A DNA stretch of 64,000 bases from Novosphingobium percolationis (lineage in GTDB: Bacteria; Pseudomonadota; Alphaproteobacteria; Sphingomonadales; Sphingomonadaceae), in the NCBI RefSeq assembly GCF_020179425.1, contig NZ_JAILYM010000010.1, positions 33,345 through 97,344 of the forward strand, in the 5' to 3' direction. Positions 27,100 to 35,490 of this stretch are shown piece after piece. Made by a program: the position numbers and the translations under genes. The first letter of the stretch is position 1. Each line of letters begins with the position of its first letter. The notes under the pieces are model-generated. The model was not told the DNA's origin, made no database searches, and worked only from the letters and a program-made list of their open reading frames with translations.

Positions 27100-27681
27100 T
27101 CAGCGCCTTCCCAGTGACCGTGCCGGCATCCCGACGATGCCGGTGAACTTCGACATGGCGCGCACGCCCACTGCGGGCCGGACGCCCGTCAGCATCTTCG
27201 CCGCCAGATAGAGATTGCGCGCGAGATTGGGTCCGTGGTCGGTTCCGACCGCGATCGGCACGACGCGGCCTGCATCGGCGATCGGCCGCGCCCAGGCGAC
27301 GGGGTTTCCCACCCAGGGAAGGCCGAGCCGTCCCGAGCGGATCATCGCTTCCTGGGCGCCGATCGTTCGAACCTGCCAGCCATAGCGCCGTCCGAGCGTG
27401 GCGAGCTTGGTCCAGAGATCGCCACAGGGCACGCAACCGGGGCTGGTGGTCATCTCGATGACGAACGCCGGTCCCTGGCCACGCAGCGTGGCGTTGAAAT
27501 CGTCCGGGAAATCACGCGTCACCGGAACCCGCGACAACCAGGCCTGCATGGTCTGGACGTCTGCGACCGGATGGATCGCGGCTCGCATGGCCTGCTCGCG
27601 CGCAACAGTCTGGGCAGCCGCAGCCGACCCGGTGGCGAGCACGATCTCGGGAATGCCGATCAGGACGAGGAGCTTGATCAT
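27100..27681 (-). CDS. Thioredoxin-fold transfer protein (TrbB-like)
   Basis: The 193-aa exported protein has a signal peptide ending about residue 23 and a thioredoxin-like region with C83-V-P-C86 after the strand AFVIEMTTSPG. Its place between traF and traH is that of trbB in the F operon, whose product is a periplasmic disulfide isomerase. Beyond the active site the sequence is divergent, so TrbB equivalence rests mainly on fold and position. The likely role is disulfide formation in Cys-rich TraN, TraU and TraH. It overlaps traF by 4 bp. Confidence 0.65.
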   Translation of the reverse strand: MIKLLVLIGIPEIVLATGSAAAAQTVAREQAMRAAIHPVADVQTMQAWLSRVPVTRDFPDDFNATLRGQGPAFVIEMTTSPGCVPCGDLWTKLATLGRRYGWQVRTIGAQEAMIRSGRLGLPWVGNPVAWARPIADAGRVVPIAVGTDHGPNLARNLYLAAKMLTGVRPAVGVRAMSKFTGIVGMPARSLGRR

Positions 27682-28586
27682 CGATCCGGCCCCACACTGG
27701 CCTCGATGAGATCGCCACCCAGCGCCCGCGGATCGGTCGCCGAGACCGGTCCATTGCCGAGCGCGTCGAAAAATCCGTCATCCTCGCCAGGACCGGTCAG
27801 GAACTGTTCGGGGCGGATGTCGCCGCGCAGCAGCCGCACCGCCTGATAGGCCATTTGCGCTAGATTGGGATATGCCTCGACGCCGCTCGCAATCACCATG
27901 CGCTGCGGGCTGCCGCGGCGGATGACCATCGTGGTCGGCGTGATCTCGACGCCAAACCGCTGCCCGACCTCGGGCCGCTTGTCGACGTCCATCAACGTGA
28001 CCTGCCAGCCCATCTCTTCCTGGAAACGCTGGACGATGGGCCATTGGACGCGACAATAGCCGCAGGTCGACCGTGAAAACATGACCAGAGCGAACTCGCC
28101 CGCATGCACCCGAAGATACGCACGGCGGATCGCGTCCTTTTCAGCGGTGAGCTCGGCGCGGGCATCGCCGACCATGGGGTTGGCTGACTTCGAATTGAGC
28201 TCGGGATGTTGGAGCATCGCCAGTTGTGTGACACCGGCGAACGCCCGAGCCTTGCGCCGCGCAAAGTCCTGCAGCCGCCAGAAGTCGGCGACCGCATCGA
28301 CCGTCAGCACGGTTGCCGCATAATCGCGCTGCTGCTCGATCAATTTGCGGATCTTGGGCGGGGTCCAGGTCGCGAGCTCCGCCATTGGCGGAATGGCCGG
28401 TTTCCGCAGCGCGTCTGGGTCATCCGATGGCGGCGAGACCGGCTTGGGCGCTTCGTACCACCAATAGCCCTGCTTGAGTGCCGGACGCGGCGCGGGCGTG
28501 GCGGTAGAGCTTTGCGCAAGCGCGGCCGTGGCTGAGAACAGACCCATGGCAGTCGCCACGATGATGCGAGTGTGGCGCGCGTTCAC
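27678..28586 (-). CDS. traF: TraF: periplasmic thioredoxin-like pilus assembly protein
   Basis: The predicted 302-aa protein has a signal peptide (ending ALAQ about residue 25), the TraF opening WYEAPKP and a C-terminal thioredoxin domain with C175-G-Y-C178. F TraF itself lacks this CxxC, so this version could be redox-active. The start is the GTG at 28586, which overlaps the stop of the peptidase gene (GTGA); an ATG 39 bp further in is an alternative. It acts in the TraH/U/W assembly complex. Confidence 0.88.
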   Translation of the reverse strand: MNARHTRIIVATAMGLFSATAALAQSSTATPAPRPALKQGYWWYEAPKPVSPPSDDPDALRKPAIPPMAELATWTPPKIRKLIEQQRDYAATVLTVDAVADFWRLQDFARRKARAFAGVTQLAMLQHPELNSKSANPMVGDARAELTAEKDAIRRAYLRVHAGEFALVMFSRSTCGYCRVQWPIVQRFQEEMGWQVTLMDVDKRPEVGQRFGVEITPTTMVIRRGSPQRMVIASGVEAYPNLAQMAYQAVRLLRGDIRPEQFLTGPGEDDGFFDALGNGPVSATDPRALGGDLIEASVGPDR

Positions 28587-29188
28587 AGCAGCCGCTCCAT
28601 CCGCGTCAGCTTGGCTGCCGGCACCAGGCCGAAATAGCGGCTGTCGAAGCCGCGGGGATGGTGCGAGCCGACATAGATCATGCCGGGCGGGATCACCCCG
28701 CTCCACTGCATATGCTCAAGCTTCACGCCGTGAATGCCATAGGGAAGGCTGACGCCAAGTAGTTGGCCGTTGCAGAAATAATGACCGTCCCATGCCTTGG
28801 GCGCGCCGATCGACGGTGTCTCGATCATGGTCAGGCGCTCACCTGGCATGCACAGGGCATATTTGGTCACATTGACGGGCTTGGGTCCGGCGATCGGGTG
28901 GCGGAGCGTGAACATCACATAGTCGCCCTTGGCGATTGTCCCGGGCGCCTTGCGTACCGCAAAGGCTTCGATCGAGGGGCTCATCACCAGGCTGACCTTG
29001 GGAAGGGTGATTGCCGCGAGGAGGGCCACCGGCAGCACGAAGGCGAGCGCTCGCCACAGCCGGGTCGGTCGCGCCGGCTCGCCGTGGCCGGGCGCGCCGA
29101 GCGCAACCGCAGCCTTGCCCGGCAATCGCCGGAGCCGCGGCCAGAGGTTGAGAATGGCGCTAACGAGCGCCCAGAAGAGCCTGAGCAT
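28583..29188 (-). CDS. S26 family signal peptidase of the conjugation system
   Basis: A ~201-aa membrane-anchored peptidase: one TM helix (about 46-66), then the nucleophile region SLVMSPSIEAFAV (Ser70 or Ser72) and the general-base region NVTKYALCMPGERL (Lys109). It belongs to the TraF (RP4)/LepB group of serine peptidases and probably matures the pilin or other transfer proteins. ATG 29188 lies inside the 3 prime end of trbC (29-bp overlap). F itself uses host LepB, whereas related F-like systems in other bacteria carry such a peptidase. Confidence 0.82.
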   Translation of the reverse strand: MLRLFWALVSAILNLWPRLRRLPGKAAVALGAPGHGEPARPTRLWRALAFVLPVALLAAITLPKVSLVMSPSIEAFAVRKAPGTIAKGDYVMFTLRHPIAGPKPVNVTKYALCMPGERLTMIETPSIGAPKAWDGHYFCNGQLLGVSLPYGIHGVKLEHMQWSGVIPPGMIYVGSHHPRGFDSRYFGLVPAAKLTRMERLL

Positions 29189-30017
29189 CGCGCACCTCCT
29201 TGTCGCCGCCCAACCGGGCATATTCCTCGAACAGGCCCGAGAGCGCGCTGTCGCCATAGACGACGTGGCGTGCTCTGGGGCTCTCATCCTCCCGCTCGCA
29301 ATAGGCCTGGGTCGGGTCGCCCGGAATCATCGCCAGTGCCGGCACCCTGCTGACGCCATGCTGGCGGAACACGATCGGATCGACGATGAGCTGGACGCCC
29401 CGCATCGCGCAGGATGGCCCCTCGCAGCCGGGATCGATCCGCAGGATCTCAGCCGACAATTTCGCCATCGGCCCCACCTTATGGAGCCCCCCCGGCATCC
29501 CGCGAAAGGCAAGCACGCCATGCACGCGCTCGAGCTGCGCCGCATAGGTTCGCAGGATCGAGACCGGGATCGACGATGAGACAAACAGCACCGGCACCCA
29601 CGCCTTGACCGTGGGGGAGGGGCCTGCCTTGGCCACGGCTTCCATCTCACCGGGTTCAAGTCCGAGTGCCTGGCGCAATCTCTTGGCTTGCCCCTCGCGC
29701 TCCTCTGCCATCCGCGCCTCGCCGGCAGCCAGTGCGGCGCGGGCGCGCGCGTCGATTTCCGGTAACGGAGTCCGGCTGCGGAGCCCCTCGAACGCGCGTC
29801 GACGTTCCGCCTCACCTGGGGTTGGTGGCAGCTTGGGATCCGGCACGTCAGCATGCCCCTCTTTGGCGCGCGTGACAGCGCCTTTCACGCGCTCCATCGC
29901 GGCATCGCCCTGATCCTGGATACGCTCGCGCGCGGAATCCTGGGCGAGCGCCACGGTCGCGATGGCGAGTCCGGCCAGGACGAGGGCGCTATTCGCCGAC
30001 CGCCTTGAGATACGCAT
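29160..30017 (-). CDS. trbC: TrbC: type-F pilin assembly protein
   Basis: The 285-aa exported protein has a signal peptide (about 1-25) and a charged helical middle section. The conserved C-terminal TrbC domain includes VLFVSSSIPVSILRTYAAQLERVHGVLAFRG and VQLIVDPIVFRQHGVSRVPALAM in successive blocks. The domain resembles a thioredoxin fold without active cysteines. F TrbC is needed for pilin processing and assembly. It overlaps the upstream traN-like gene by 29 bp, indicating tight translational coupling. Confidence 0.9.
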   Translation of the reverse strand: MRISRRSANSALVLAGLAIATVALAQDSARERIQDQGDAAMERVKGAVTRAKEGHADVPDPKLPPTPGEAERRRAFEGLRSRTPLPEIDARARAALAAGEARMAEEREGQAKRLRQALGLEPGEMEAVAKAGPSPTVKAWVPVLFVSSSIPVSILRTYAAQLERVHGVLAFRGMPGGLHKVGPMAKLSAEILRIDPGCEGPSCAMRGVQLIVDPIVFRQHGVSRVPALAMIPGDPTQAYCEREDESPRARHVVYGDSALSGLFEEYARLGGDKEVRDAQALLGAR

Positions 30018-31095
30018 CGACGCGCTCCTTCATATCGATCTGGATGTCGGACTGGGCGCGAGCCTCGATGTCCGCATAATATTCGGAGAGATCCATCTTG
30101 CTGAAATCCAGCGCCTGGAACTCTTCGGGCGTGAAACCTCGGCACATCGGCTTCTTGGGCGTCCCCCACAGATTGCCGTTGAACGCCTTGAGCTGGGGGC
30201 GGCCCTGCTCCTGGATGATCCGGCCGAGCTTGGTGTTGAAGCAGCAATGGCCGCGCGCCTTTTGCAGGCAGATGCCGAGAAAGCTCGAGGTGCAATAGCT
30301 GCCGACCTCGTGGCACATGCCCGAGCCGCGCAGCATGCCGACCTCCATATCCTGTTGGTCGCAGCCCTGGAGCAGCACCTCGATCATGAAGTTGACCGCG
30401 AGGCTGATCGCGATCGAGGTCGGATCGAGGCCGATGATCAGCGCATTGGCGCCGGCGTTCGCCGCCTGGCCGGCCGTCGCCCCGGCCCGGAAGGCGGCAT
30501 AAGCCGCGCTCATGCCGGTGAAGACGCCCTTGGCGACCGCGATCTTGGTACCGATCGAACCGACTGACGACCCCATTCCGTCCTTGACGATCTTGCCCTT
30601 GTCCTTGCAGCAATTTGAAAGGGTGGTGCTGATCCCGGGGGGCCGGCAACGCATCGCGCGGCCGCCGAAGATCTCGACCGTGCCCAAGCAATTGCCATCT
30701 GCATCGACCGGACCGTCGGGCGCCGTCCCGGGATCCTCGATCGGGGGCTCCTCTACGATCGGGTTGCTCGCGACATCGGCGCAGGCGTGCGGTGAACAGG
30801 TCGCGCCGCCATTTTTGGGCAAGCAGGAAAATTGTGGTCCGAGCGGGCAGCTAAAGTCCCCGCTAGGCGCAGCCAGGCAGGCGGTCTCCTCGAGTGGGCA
30901 CTGGTACTGACCGCTTGTCGTGATGCTGCAATAGGCCATCTCGCCGGCGTCGGCCGCGTCGCCGTTCCCATTGAGATCGGCAGCGCACATCTGCTGTGCG
31001 TAGGCCGGACGCGCCTGGCAGGATGCGACGAGGGCGCAGGCGAAGAGCATGGCATGCGCCGCGCCACGCGGCGAGAGGAGCCAGCGCGCGATCAT
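29989..31095 (-). CDS. TraN-like Cys-rich transfer protein, shorter paralogue
   Basis: A 368-aa exported protein (signal peptide about 1-34) with some 20 cysteines, including CSITTSGQYQCPLEETAC and CCKDKGK, and a C-terminal region (CLQKARGHCCFNTKLGRIIQEQGRPQL, then WGTPKKPMCRGFTPEEF) typical of the end of TraN proteins. A Gly/Ala-rich hydrophobic stretch lies in the middle. With the larger Cys-rich gene before it, TraN function appears divided over two ORFs that overlap by 4 bp. Outer-membrane location and recipient recognition are by homology. Confidence 0.75.
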   Translation of the reverse strand: MIARWLLSPRGAAHAMLFACALVASCQARPAYAQQMCAADLNGNGDAADAGEMAYCSITTSGQYQCPLEETACLAAPSGDFSCPLGPQFSCLPKNGGATCSPHACADVASNPIVEEPPIEDPGTAPDGPVDADGNCLGTVEIFGGRAMRCRPPGISTTLSNCCKDKGKIVKDGMGSSVGSIGTKIAVAKGVFTGMSAAYAAFRAGATAGQAANAGANALIIGLDPTSIAISLAVNFMIEVLLQGCDQQDMEVGMLRGSGMCHEVGSYCTSSFLGICLQKARGHCCFNTKLGRIIQEQGRPQLKAFNGNLWGTPKKPMCRGFTPEEFQALDFSKMDLSEYYADIEARAQSDIQIDMKERVDAYLKAVGE

Positions 31096-33224
31096 CGCAC
31101 CGTTCCCGTGCAGACCAGGTCAGCGCCGCCGAGGCGCACGGTCTGCATCATGACGACAGCCTCGGGAAAATCGTCGAGGCAGCCGCAGGCCGAGACGATC
31201 TCCTCGCCGGGGCCGGTTGGACAGACATTGTCGGTTCCGCAAGCATGATAGAAAGTGTCGTAGGCGGTGGGATCGTTCTGCAGGCTGCCGACGACACCCG
31301 CAGGGGCCGCGGCGGTATTCACGCGCGGCGCGCGGGTTTTGCAGATGGACTCGCATGCCGGCACGCTGCCGCGATCGGGCAGGCTGAACGGCCGTGTCGA
31401 TTCCGCGAAACTGCCATCGCCCTGGCGCGCGCGGTCGGCCAGCATCGTCTCGGTCGAATGGTCGATGATGTAGGTGCCGCGGCTCGTATCCGGCTTCGGG
31501 AGCGTTGTGCTGTCGATCTCGCAGCGATAGGTCCGATCCTTCTGGAAGAAGTCCCGCGTGAGCGATACCGGGCAGGTTTCCGTGCCGAGCAGCCGTGTCT
31601 GGGGCAGCGGGCGTAGTCCCGTGCTGATGCCGTTGCGAAAGGTCTGGACGCCGTCGACTAGCTCGCTGTCGACCCTGCATTTGGGATCGGCGGCGATCGC
31701 GCCGCAGCGATCGACCAGTTGCTCGACGGTCTTGCAGCTATCGTCGACAACGACATGCACTTGGCCCAGGCCCTCGCCGCCATCGGCGACGGCGACGCGC
31801 AGCCAGATTTCGTGGTCACCGGCCGTGAGCCAGGGTTTCAGGTCGAGATTGGGATAGGCGTAGAAGGTCTTCTTCTTCTCGCATCCGCTGGGCGGGAAGC
31901 CGGTCGATGTCCATGGGCTTGGACCGGACGCGACAAGCGTCCCGTCGATCCGGACCTGCGCCCAGTCGTCCGCATAAAATTGCGCAAGCCGTGCTTCGAC
32001 GATCCGATCGGGATCCCCGACGCGCAACGTCATCCTGAAGTCGAACAGCCGGCAGCTTCCGCCCGCGAGGCTGTTGTCGTTGGGGGAGCCGAGATAGAAA
32101 TCGAGCGATGTGCCGTCCTTGATCGTCGCATAGCCACCGTTCGTGCGGCTGATGACGTCGTCGGCGCCGGTCTTGAGGACGGTCACCTGGCGCTCGATCG
32201 TGCAGTGGCGCATCTGCTGCGCGGTACCCATCCCGACAGGCGACCCCGCGAGTGCCTGAAAGACAGTGTTGCTGCTCGACACGACAAAGGCATCGCCGGC
32301 CAGCGCGGAAGGGTTGGCGCGATAGCCGGTCTGGGCAAGCGAGGGATCGCTTGCGCAAGCGGTCGACTGGGCGCCAACATAGCGGATCGCCGGTCCGTCG
32401 ATTACCGCTTGCGCGACGCCAATTCGCGGGTCGGCCGTGGTGAGGGCGCCGATCATGCCGCCGCCCAAATCCCCGAGCACCGAGGGCATGTTGGACCAGG
32501 CGAGATTGGCGCCGCAGCTATTGTTGATGCAGTAGCAGCCAGCGAGCTCGGGCATGTCAACCTGTGTGAGCTTCAGGGTGCGGGCACTATCGACGTCCCA
32601 TCGGAAATAGTTGCACTGGTTCCATGTGCCCGGCTGGCACGAGATCACCCCATTCGCGCAAATCCCGGAAACCGGCACAGGCAGGTTGATGCGACTGTCG
32701 ACCGTGCCATCGAGATCGGTATCGCGCGCGATCTGGACCGTGCCGAGATCGCCGGAGGATGCCGGCTGCACCAGCACTTCCATCAGCGTCGCCGTCTTCT
32801 GGCAGGCGAGATTGGGTGTGAATGCCTTGCTGGAATCGACCGTCGTGATTGGCTGGCCCGACAGACCGGGCGTCACATAATTACGCTGAATCGCCTCGCT
32901 GTCCCCGGACTTGGCGCGCGCGGCTTCAGCCGCGGTACGCGCCCGTTCCTCCATCGTCTGGGCGAGCACGGGCGCGGTGGAGAAAAGGGTGGCCAGCGCG
33001 GTCGCCTTCACGGTCCAGACCAGGGGGAGCAGCCCGGACCGCCAGGGGAGCGTGACGGCCGCGCTGGCCGTAGGTGGAGCGACGCCGCGGGGGGACATCG
33101 GCGCCGCTCCCGCCTCGCGTGCGCGCCAGCGGCCGTAGAGGCCTTGGCGGACAGACCCCCGGTTATTGCCGGCGGCGTGCGCGAGACGTTCGAGATGGGA
33201 TTTGGAGGGAAGCTTGTCGGTCAT
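31092..33224 (-). CDS. traN: TraN-like large Cys-rich outer-membrane transfer protein
   Basis: The roughly 710-aa protein has a long, basic N-terminal region before a hydrophobic segment (LLPLVWTVKATALATLFSTAPVLAQ, residues about 50-75), then many Cys pairs (CQPGTWNQC, CYCINNSC, CDSICK-like motifs). TraN is the mating-pair stabilisation protein that contacts recipient surface proteins. ATG 33224 overlaps the traU stop (ATGA). The long leader ahead of the secretion signal is odd; an internal start nearer MSPRG is possible. It does not contain the TraN C-terminal segment, which is in the next gene. Confidence 0.78.
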   Translation of the reverse strand: MTDKLPSKSHLERLAHAAGNNRGSVRQGLYGRWRAREAGAAPMSPRGVAPPTASAAVTLPWRSGLLPLVWTVKATALATLFSTAPVLAQTMEERARTAAEAARAKSGDSEAIQRNYVTPGLSGQPITTVDSSKAFTPNLACQKTATLMEVLVQPASSGDLGTVQIARDTDLDGTVDSRINLPVPVSGICANGVISCQPGTWNQCNYFRWDVDSARTLKLTQVDMPELAGCYCINNSCGANLAWSNMPSVLGDLGGGMIGALTTADPRIGVAQAVIDGPAIRYVGAQSTACASDPSLAQTGYRANPSALAGDAFVVSSSNTVFQALAGSPVGMGTAQQMRHCTIERQVTVLKTGADDVISRTNGGYATIKDGTSLDFYLGSPNDNSLAGGSCRLFDFRMTLRVGDPDRIVEARLAQFYADDWAQVRIDGTLVASGPSPWTSTGFPPSGCEKKKTFYAYPNLDLKPWLTAGDHEIWLRVAVADGGEGLGQVHVVVDDSCKTVEQLVDRCGAIAADPKCRVDSELVDGVQTFRNGISTGLRPLPQTRLLGTETCPVSLTRDFFQKDRTYRCEIDSTTLPKPDTSRGTYIIDHSTETMLADRARQGDGSFAESTRPFSLPDRGSVPACESICKTRAPRVNTAAAPAGVVGSLQNDPTAYDTFYHACGTDNVCPTGPGEEIVSACGCLDDFPEAVVMMQTVRLGGADLVCTGTVR

Positions 33225-34237
33225 GGCACCGGGATTCCGGCGCAGCAGATCATTTTTTCGAAAAGCATGAACTGGGCGTTGTCCTTGCCGGGCGCATGCT
33301 TGCCGCTCGTCCAGAGCGCGCCGGGCCGGCCGATATTGACGCACTTCCCGCCTTTGACGGGTTCCATCAGCTGGAGCTTGTAGCGCGACTTGGTCCAGAT
33401 CGGGCTGGGCTTGAACGAGCAACCATCGGACGAGCTGATCGTAAGCGCGCCCAGACGGCCCATCATGAACGTGCCGCGCGCGGCGAGCCCGGCCCAGGCT
33501 TCGACGCTATCGTCGAAATGAATGTCGCCGGCGATCGGATAGGTCGCGCCCCACGACCCCATGCACCAGAAGAGCGGATCGATCACCTTGCCAGCGGCCG
33601 CTGCCGCGCTGTCGCCCATGCAGGCGAGGCCGGCTGCGGGGTTGCCGAACAATATGCCCTCGGGCTGGATAATCGCGCCCAATGTGCCCGACTGCCAGGT
33701 CGGCAGGATTTCCGTGATCAGGGCCACGTCGAACCCGTCATCTTCCAGGCATGGGAGATCGGTGAACATGTCGAGCATCGCCCAGACCGGCGAGATGTAA
33801 TAATGCATCTGCGCGAACATCTTGCGCGTATTCGTTCCATCCGAGATCGAGGATTGACTGCCCTGGAGCTTGCCGCCGGTGGGCATGAGATCGGCGCCGA
33901 GCGCCATCATGCAGCCCGGCTCGGTCACCACATCGACCATGCGGTTGGGCGACCAGTAGGAGACCTTGACGCCAAACCAGAACTGGACGCCCTTGCGGCA
34001 GGCGCAAAGCGGCTTCGATGCAGACTGCGCATCCAGCGCCTTGTCGAGCTTGTCGAAGCTGCCGATGCGAACGCCGCCGACCGTGATCGGGAAGATGCAG
34101 GTCCAGCGCACCTTGGTGATCGGATTGAAGACCGTGCCGGTCTCGCATTTCGAGGCATGGGCCTGGCTCGGCCAGGCGAGCGTGCCCGCGAGGCCAATGG
34201 CGAGGCCGATGAGGAAGATCTGCCAGCGCCGGATCAT
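33221..34237 (-). CDS. traU: TraU: F-type mating-pair formation protein
   Basis: The 338-aa protein carries a signal peptide (ending HASK about residue 29) and unmistakable TraU sequence: TGTVFNPITKVRWTCIFPITVGGVRIG, WLCACRKG-like CxC motif and a central LPTWQSGTLGAIIQPEGILF region. It is Cys-rich (about 10 residues), so it depends on periplasmic disulfide isomerases such as the DsbC encoded upstream. It lies between traW and traN, as in F, with 4-bp overlaps on both sides. Confidence 0.93.
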   Translation of the reverse strand: MIRRWQIFLIGLAIGLAGTLAWPSQAHASKCETGTVFNPITKVRWTCIFPITVGGVRIGSFDKLDKALDAQSASKPLCACRKGVQFWFGVKVSYWSPNRMVDVVTEPGCMMALGADLMPTGGKLQGSQSSISDGTNTRKMFAQMHYYISPVWAMLDMFTDLPCLEDDGFDVALITEILPTWQSGTLGAIIQPEGILFGNPAAGLACMGDSAAAAAGKVIDPLFWCMGSWGATYPIAGDIHFDDSVEAWAGLAARGTFMMGRLGALTISSSDGCSFKPSPIWTKSRYKLQLMEPVKGGKCVNIGRPGALWTSGKHAPGKDNAQFMLFEKMICCAGIPVP

Positions 34238-34932
34238 TGCGCGCCTCCCGCGCCGCCGAGGGGCAGCCTCCGGCTGCGCGGCCCGAACTCGGTCAGCACC
34301 AGCTTCTGGCCTGCTTGCGCGACCACGACTGGCGCGACGGTCAGCCCCAGCCGTTCCTTCACGCGCTCCTCCAGGATGTAGATCGCGCGGCCGGTCTTCT
34401 CGGTGAGCGTGATCGGATCACCGCTCTCGCCGCCCAGCGCCGTCAGCAGGATGAAGTCGCTCGGCCGTGCGGTCCGCAGCGCCCAGCCAAGGTCGCGCGG
34501 ATGCACCACCACCAGCCGCTGCGGCAGCTTGACAAAGGTGAGCGGATTGAAGGTGAAGCCCTTGGGGTAGAGCGTCTTGCCGTCCGGCAACTGGATGTCG
34601 AAGTCGAGGGTATAGAAAGGGACCACGGTCCGCACCCGATCGGCGGTAGCCGGCGCCAGCGCCGCGGATTTGAGGGCGCTCCACTTCTCCCGTGGGCCAA
34701 ATGCCTTGGACATGTCGCGCGGCAAGGTGGCGACCTTGGCCTCGATCTCGGAGAGCGCGTCGGGCTCAGCGATCGGCCAGGTCCGGCCAATCGTGCTTCG
34801 TCCGGTCGGCGCCGTCTGCGCGTCCGCGGCAATGGCGAGTGCGCCTGCCGCGAGGATGAGCGCTGCGACGGTTGTCGCCTGGCCCAGCGCGACAAGACGC
34901 GCGCGGGGCGGGAAGGGGAGATCAGCGGCCAT
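34234..34932 (-). CDS. traW: TraW: F-type pilus assembly protein
   Basis: A 232-aa exported protein with an N-terminal hydrophobic signal (about 18-38) and the TraW core: IGRTWPIAEPDALSEIEAKV, TLDFDIQLPDGKTLYPKGFTFNPL and a FILLTALGG strand in separate blocks. TraW acts with TraU, TraF and TraH in the periplasm. The gene overlaps traU by 4 bp and the small membrane gene upstream by 11 bp. Confidence 0.92.
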   Translation of the reverse strand: MAADLPFPPRARLVALGQATTVAALILAAGALAIAADAQTAPTGRSTIGRTWPIAEPDALSEIEAKVATLPRDMSKAFGPREKWSALKSAALAPATADRVRTVVPFYTLDFDIQLPDGKTLYPKGFTFNPLTFVKLPQRLVVVHPRDLGWALRTARPSDFILLTALGGESGDPITLTEKTGRAIYILEERVKERLGLTVAPVVVAQAGQKLVLTEFGPRSRRLPLGGAGGAQ

Positions 34933-35155
34933 TGCGGCGTCTCCAGTCGGTGGGGGGAGGATCCGGAAGGCCGACGAGCGCGCCGATCAACGATGCCCCG
35001 GAGACGAAGGTCACGAGCCAGACGATCATCCGCAGGTGCGTCGCGATGCCGGGCGCGAGCATCAGCAGATAGGTCTGCACGAACATCAGCACGAAGCCGC
35101 CAACGGCGAGGCGCACCGAGCTCGGCGACGGCTTTCCAGACAAGAGACCGCTCAT
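34922..35155 (-). CDS. Small membrane protein between traC and traW (second)
   Basis: This 77-aa protein has two adjacent hydrophobic segments (SVRLAVGGFVLMFVQTYLLML and MIVWLVTFVSGASLIGALVGL) and a basic C-terminus (WRRRNGR). ATG 35155 overlaps the previous stop (ATGA). In F the corresponding interval holds trbI; this product lacks a recognisable TrbI periplasmic part. Function unknown, probably part of the inner-membrane transfer complex. Confidence 0.65.
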   Translation of the reverse strand: MSGLLSGKPSPSSVRLAVGGFVLMFVQTYLLMLAPGIATHLRMIVWLVTFVSGASLIGALVGLPDPPPTDWRRRNGR

Positions 35156-35490
35156 GACGCCCTCCACCGCTTGAACCGGGTCAGCAGGCGCGCGCTCCAG
35201 GCCGAGAGGCCGAGCAGCAACAGGCCGCTTGCGAAGCATGACGCCGCGACCAGCACGGCGGCGCGGGCGACCATCATGCCGGGCTGGTCGAGGGCGATCC
35301 CCGCGGCGGCGACAAGCGCGCCCATCATCACGGTCTCGATCGCGACCAGCCGGAATTTCCAGATGACCGACTCCGCCTCACATCGGGCGGCAACCCGTGC
35401 TTCGATCACCCGTTCAAACTCGTCCTCGGCTGTGAGATCGAGCGGCAACTGGTCCGGGTGGGACAAGTGGGTACGGCCCATCGCCATCAT
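35152..35490 (-). CDS. Small membrane protein between traC and traW (first)
   Basis: At 112 aa it has an acidic N-terminal helix (LDLTAEDEFERVIEARVAAR) and two hydrophobic segments (LVAIETVMMGALVAAAGIA, VLVAASCFASGLLLLGLSA). It overlaps the traC stop by 4 bp. Together with the next gene it takes the place of F trbI. I recognise no domain, and assignment as a TrbI analogue would rest on position alone. Confidence 0.65.
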   Translation of the reverse strand: MMAMGRTHLSHPDQLPLDLTAEDEFERVIEARVAARCEAESVIWKFRLVAIETVMMGALVAAAGIALDQPGMMVARAAVLVAASCFASGLLLLGLSAWSARLLTRFKRWRAS

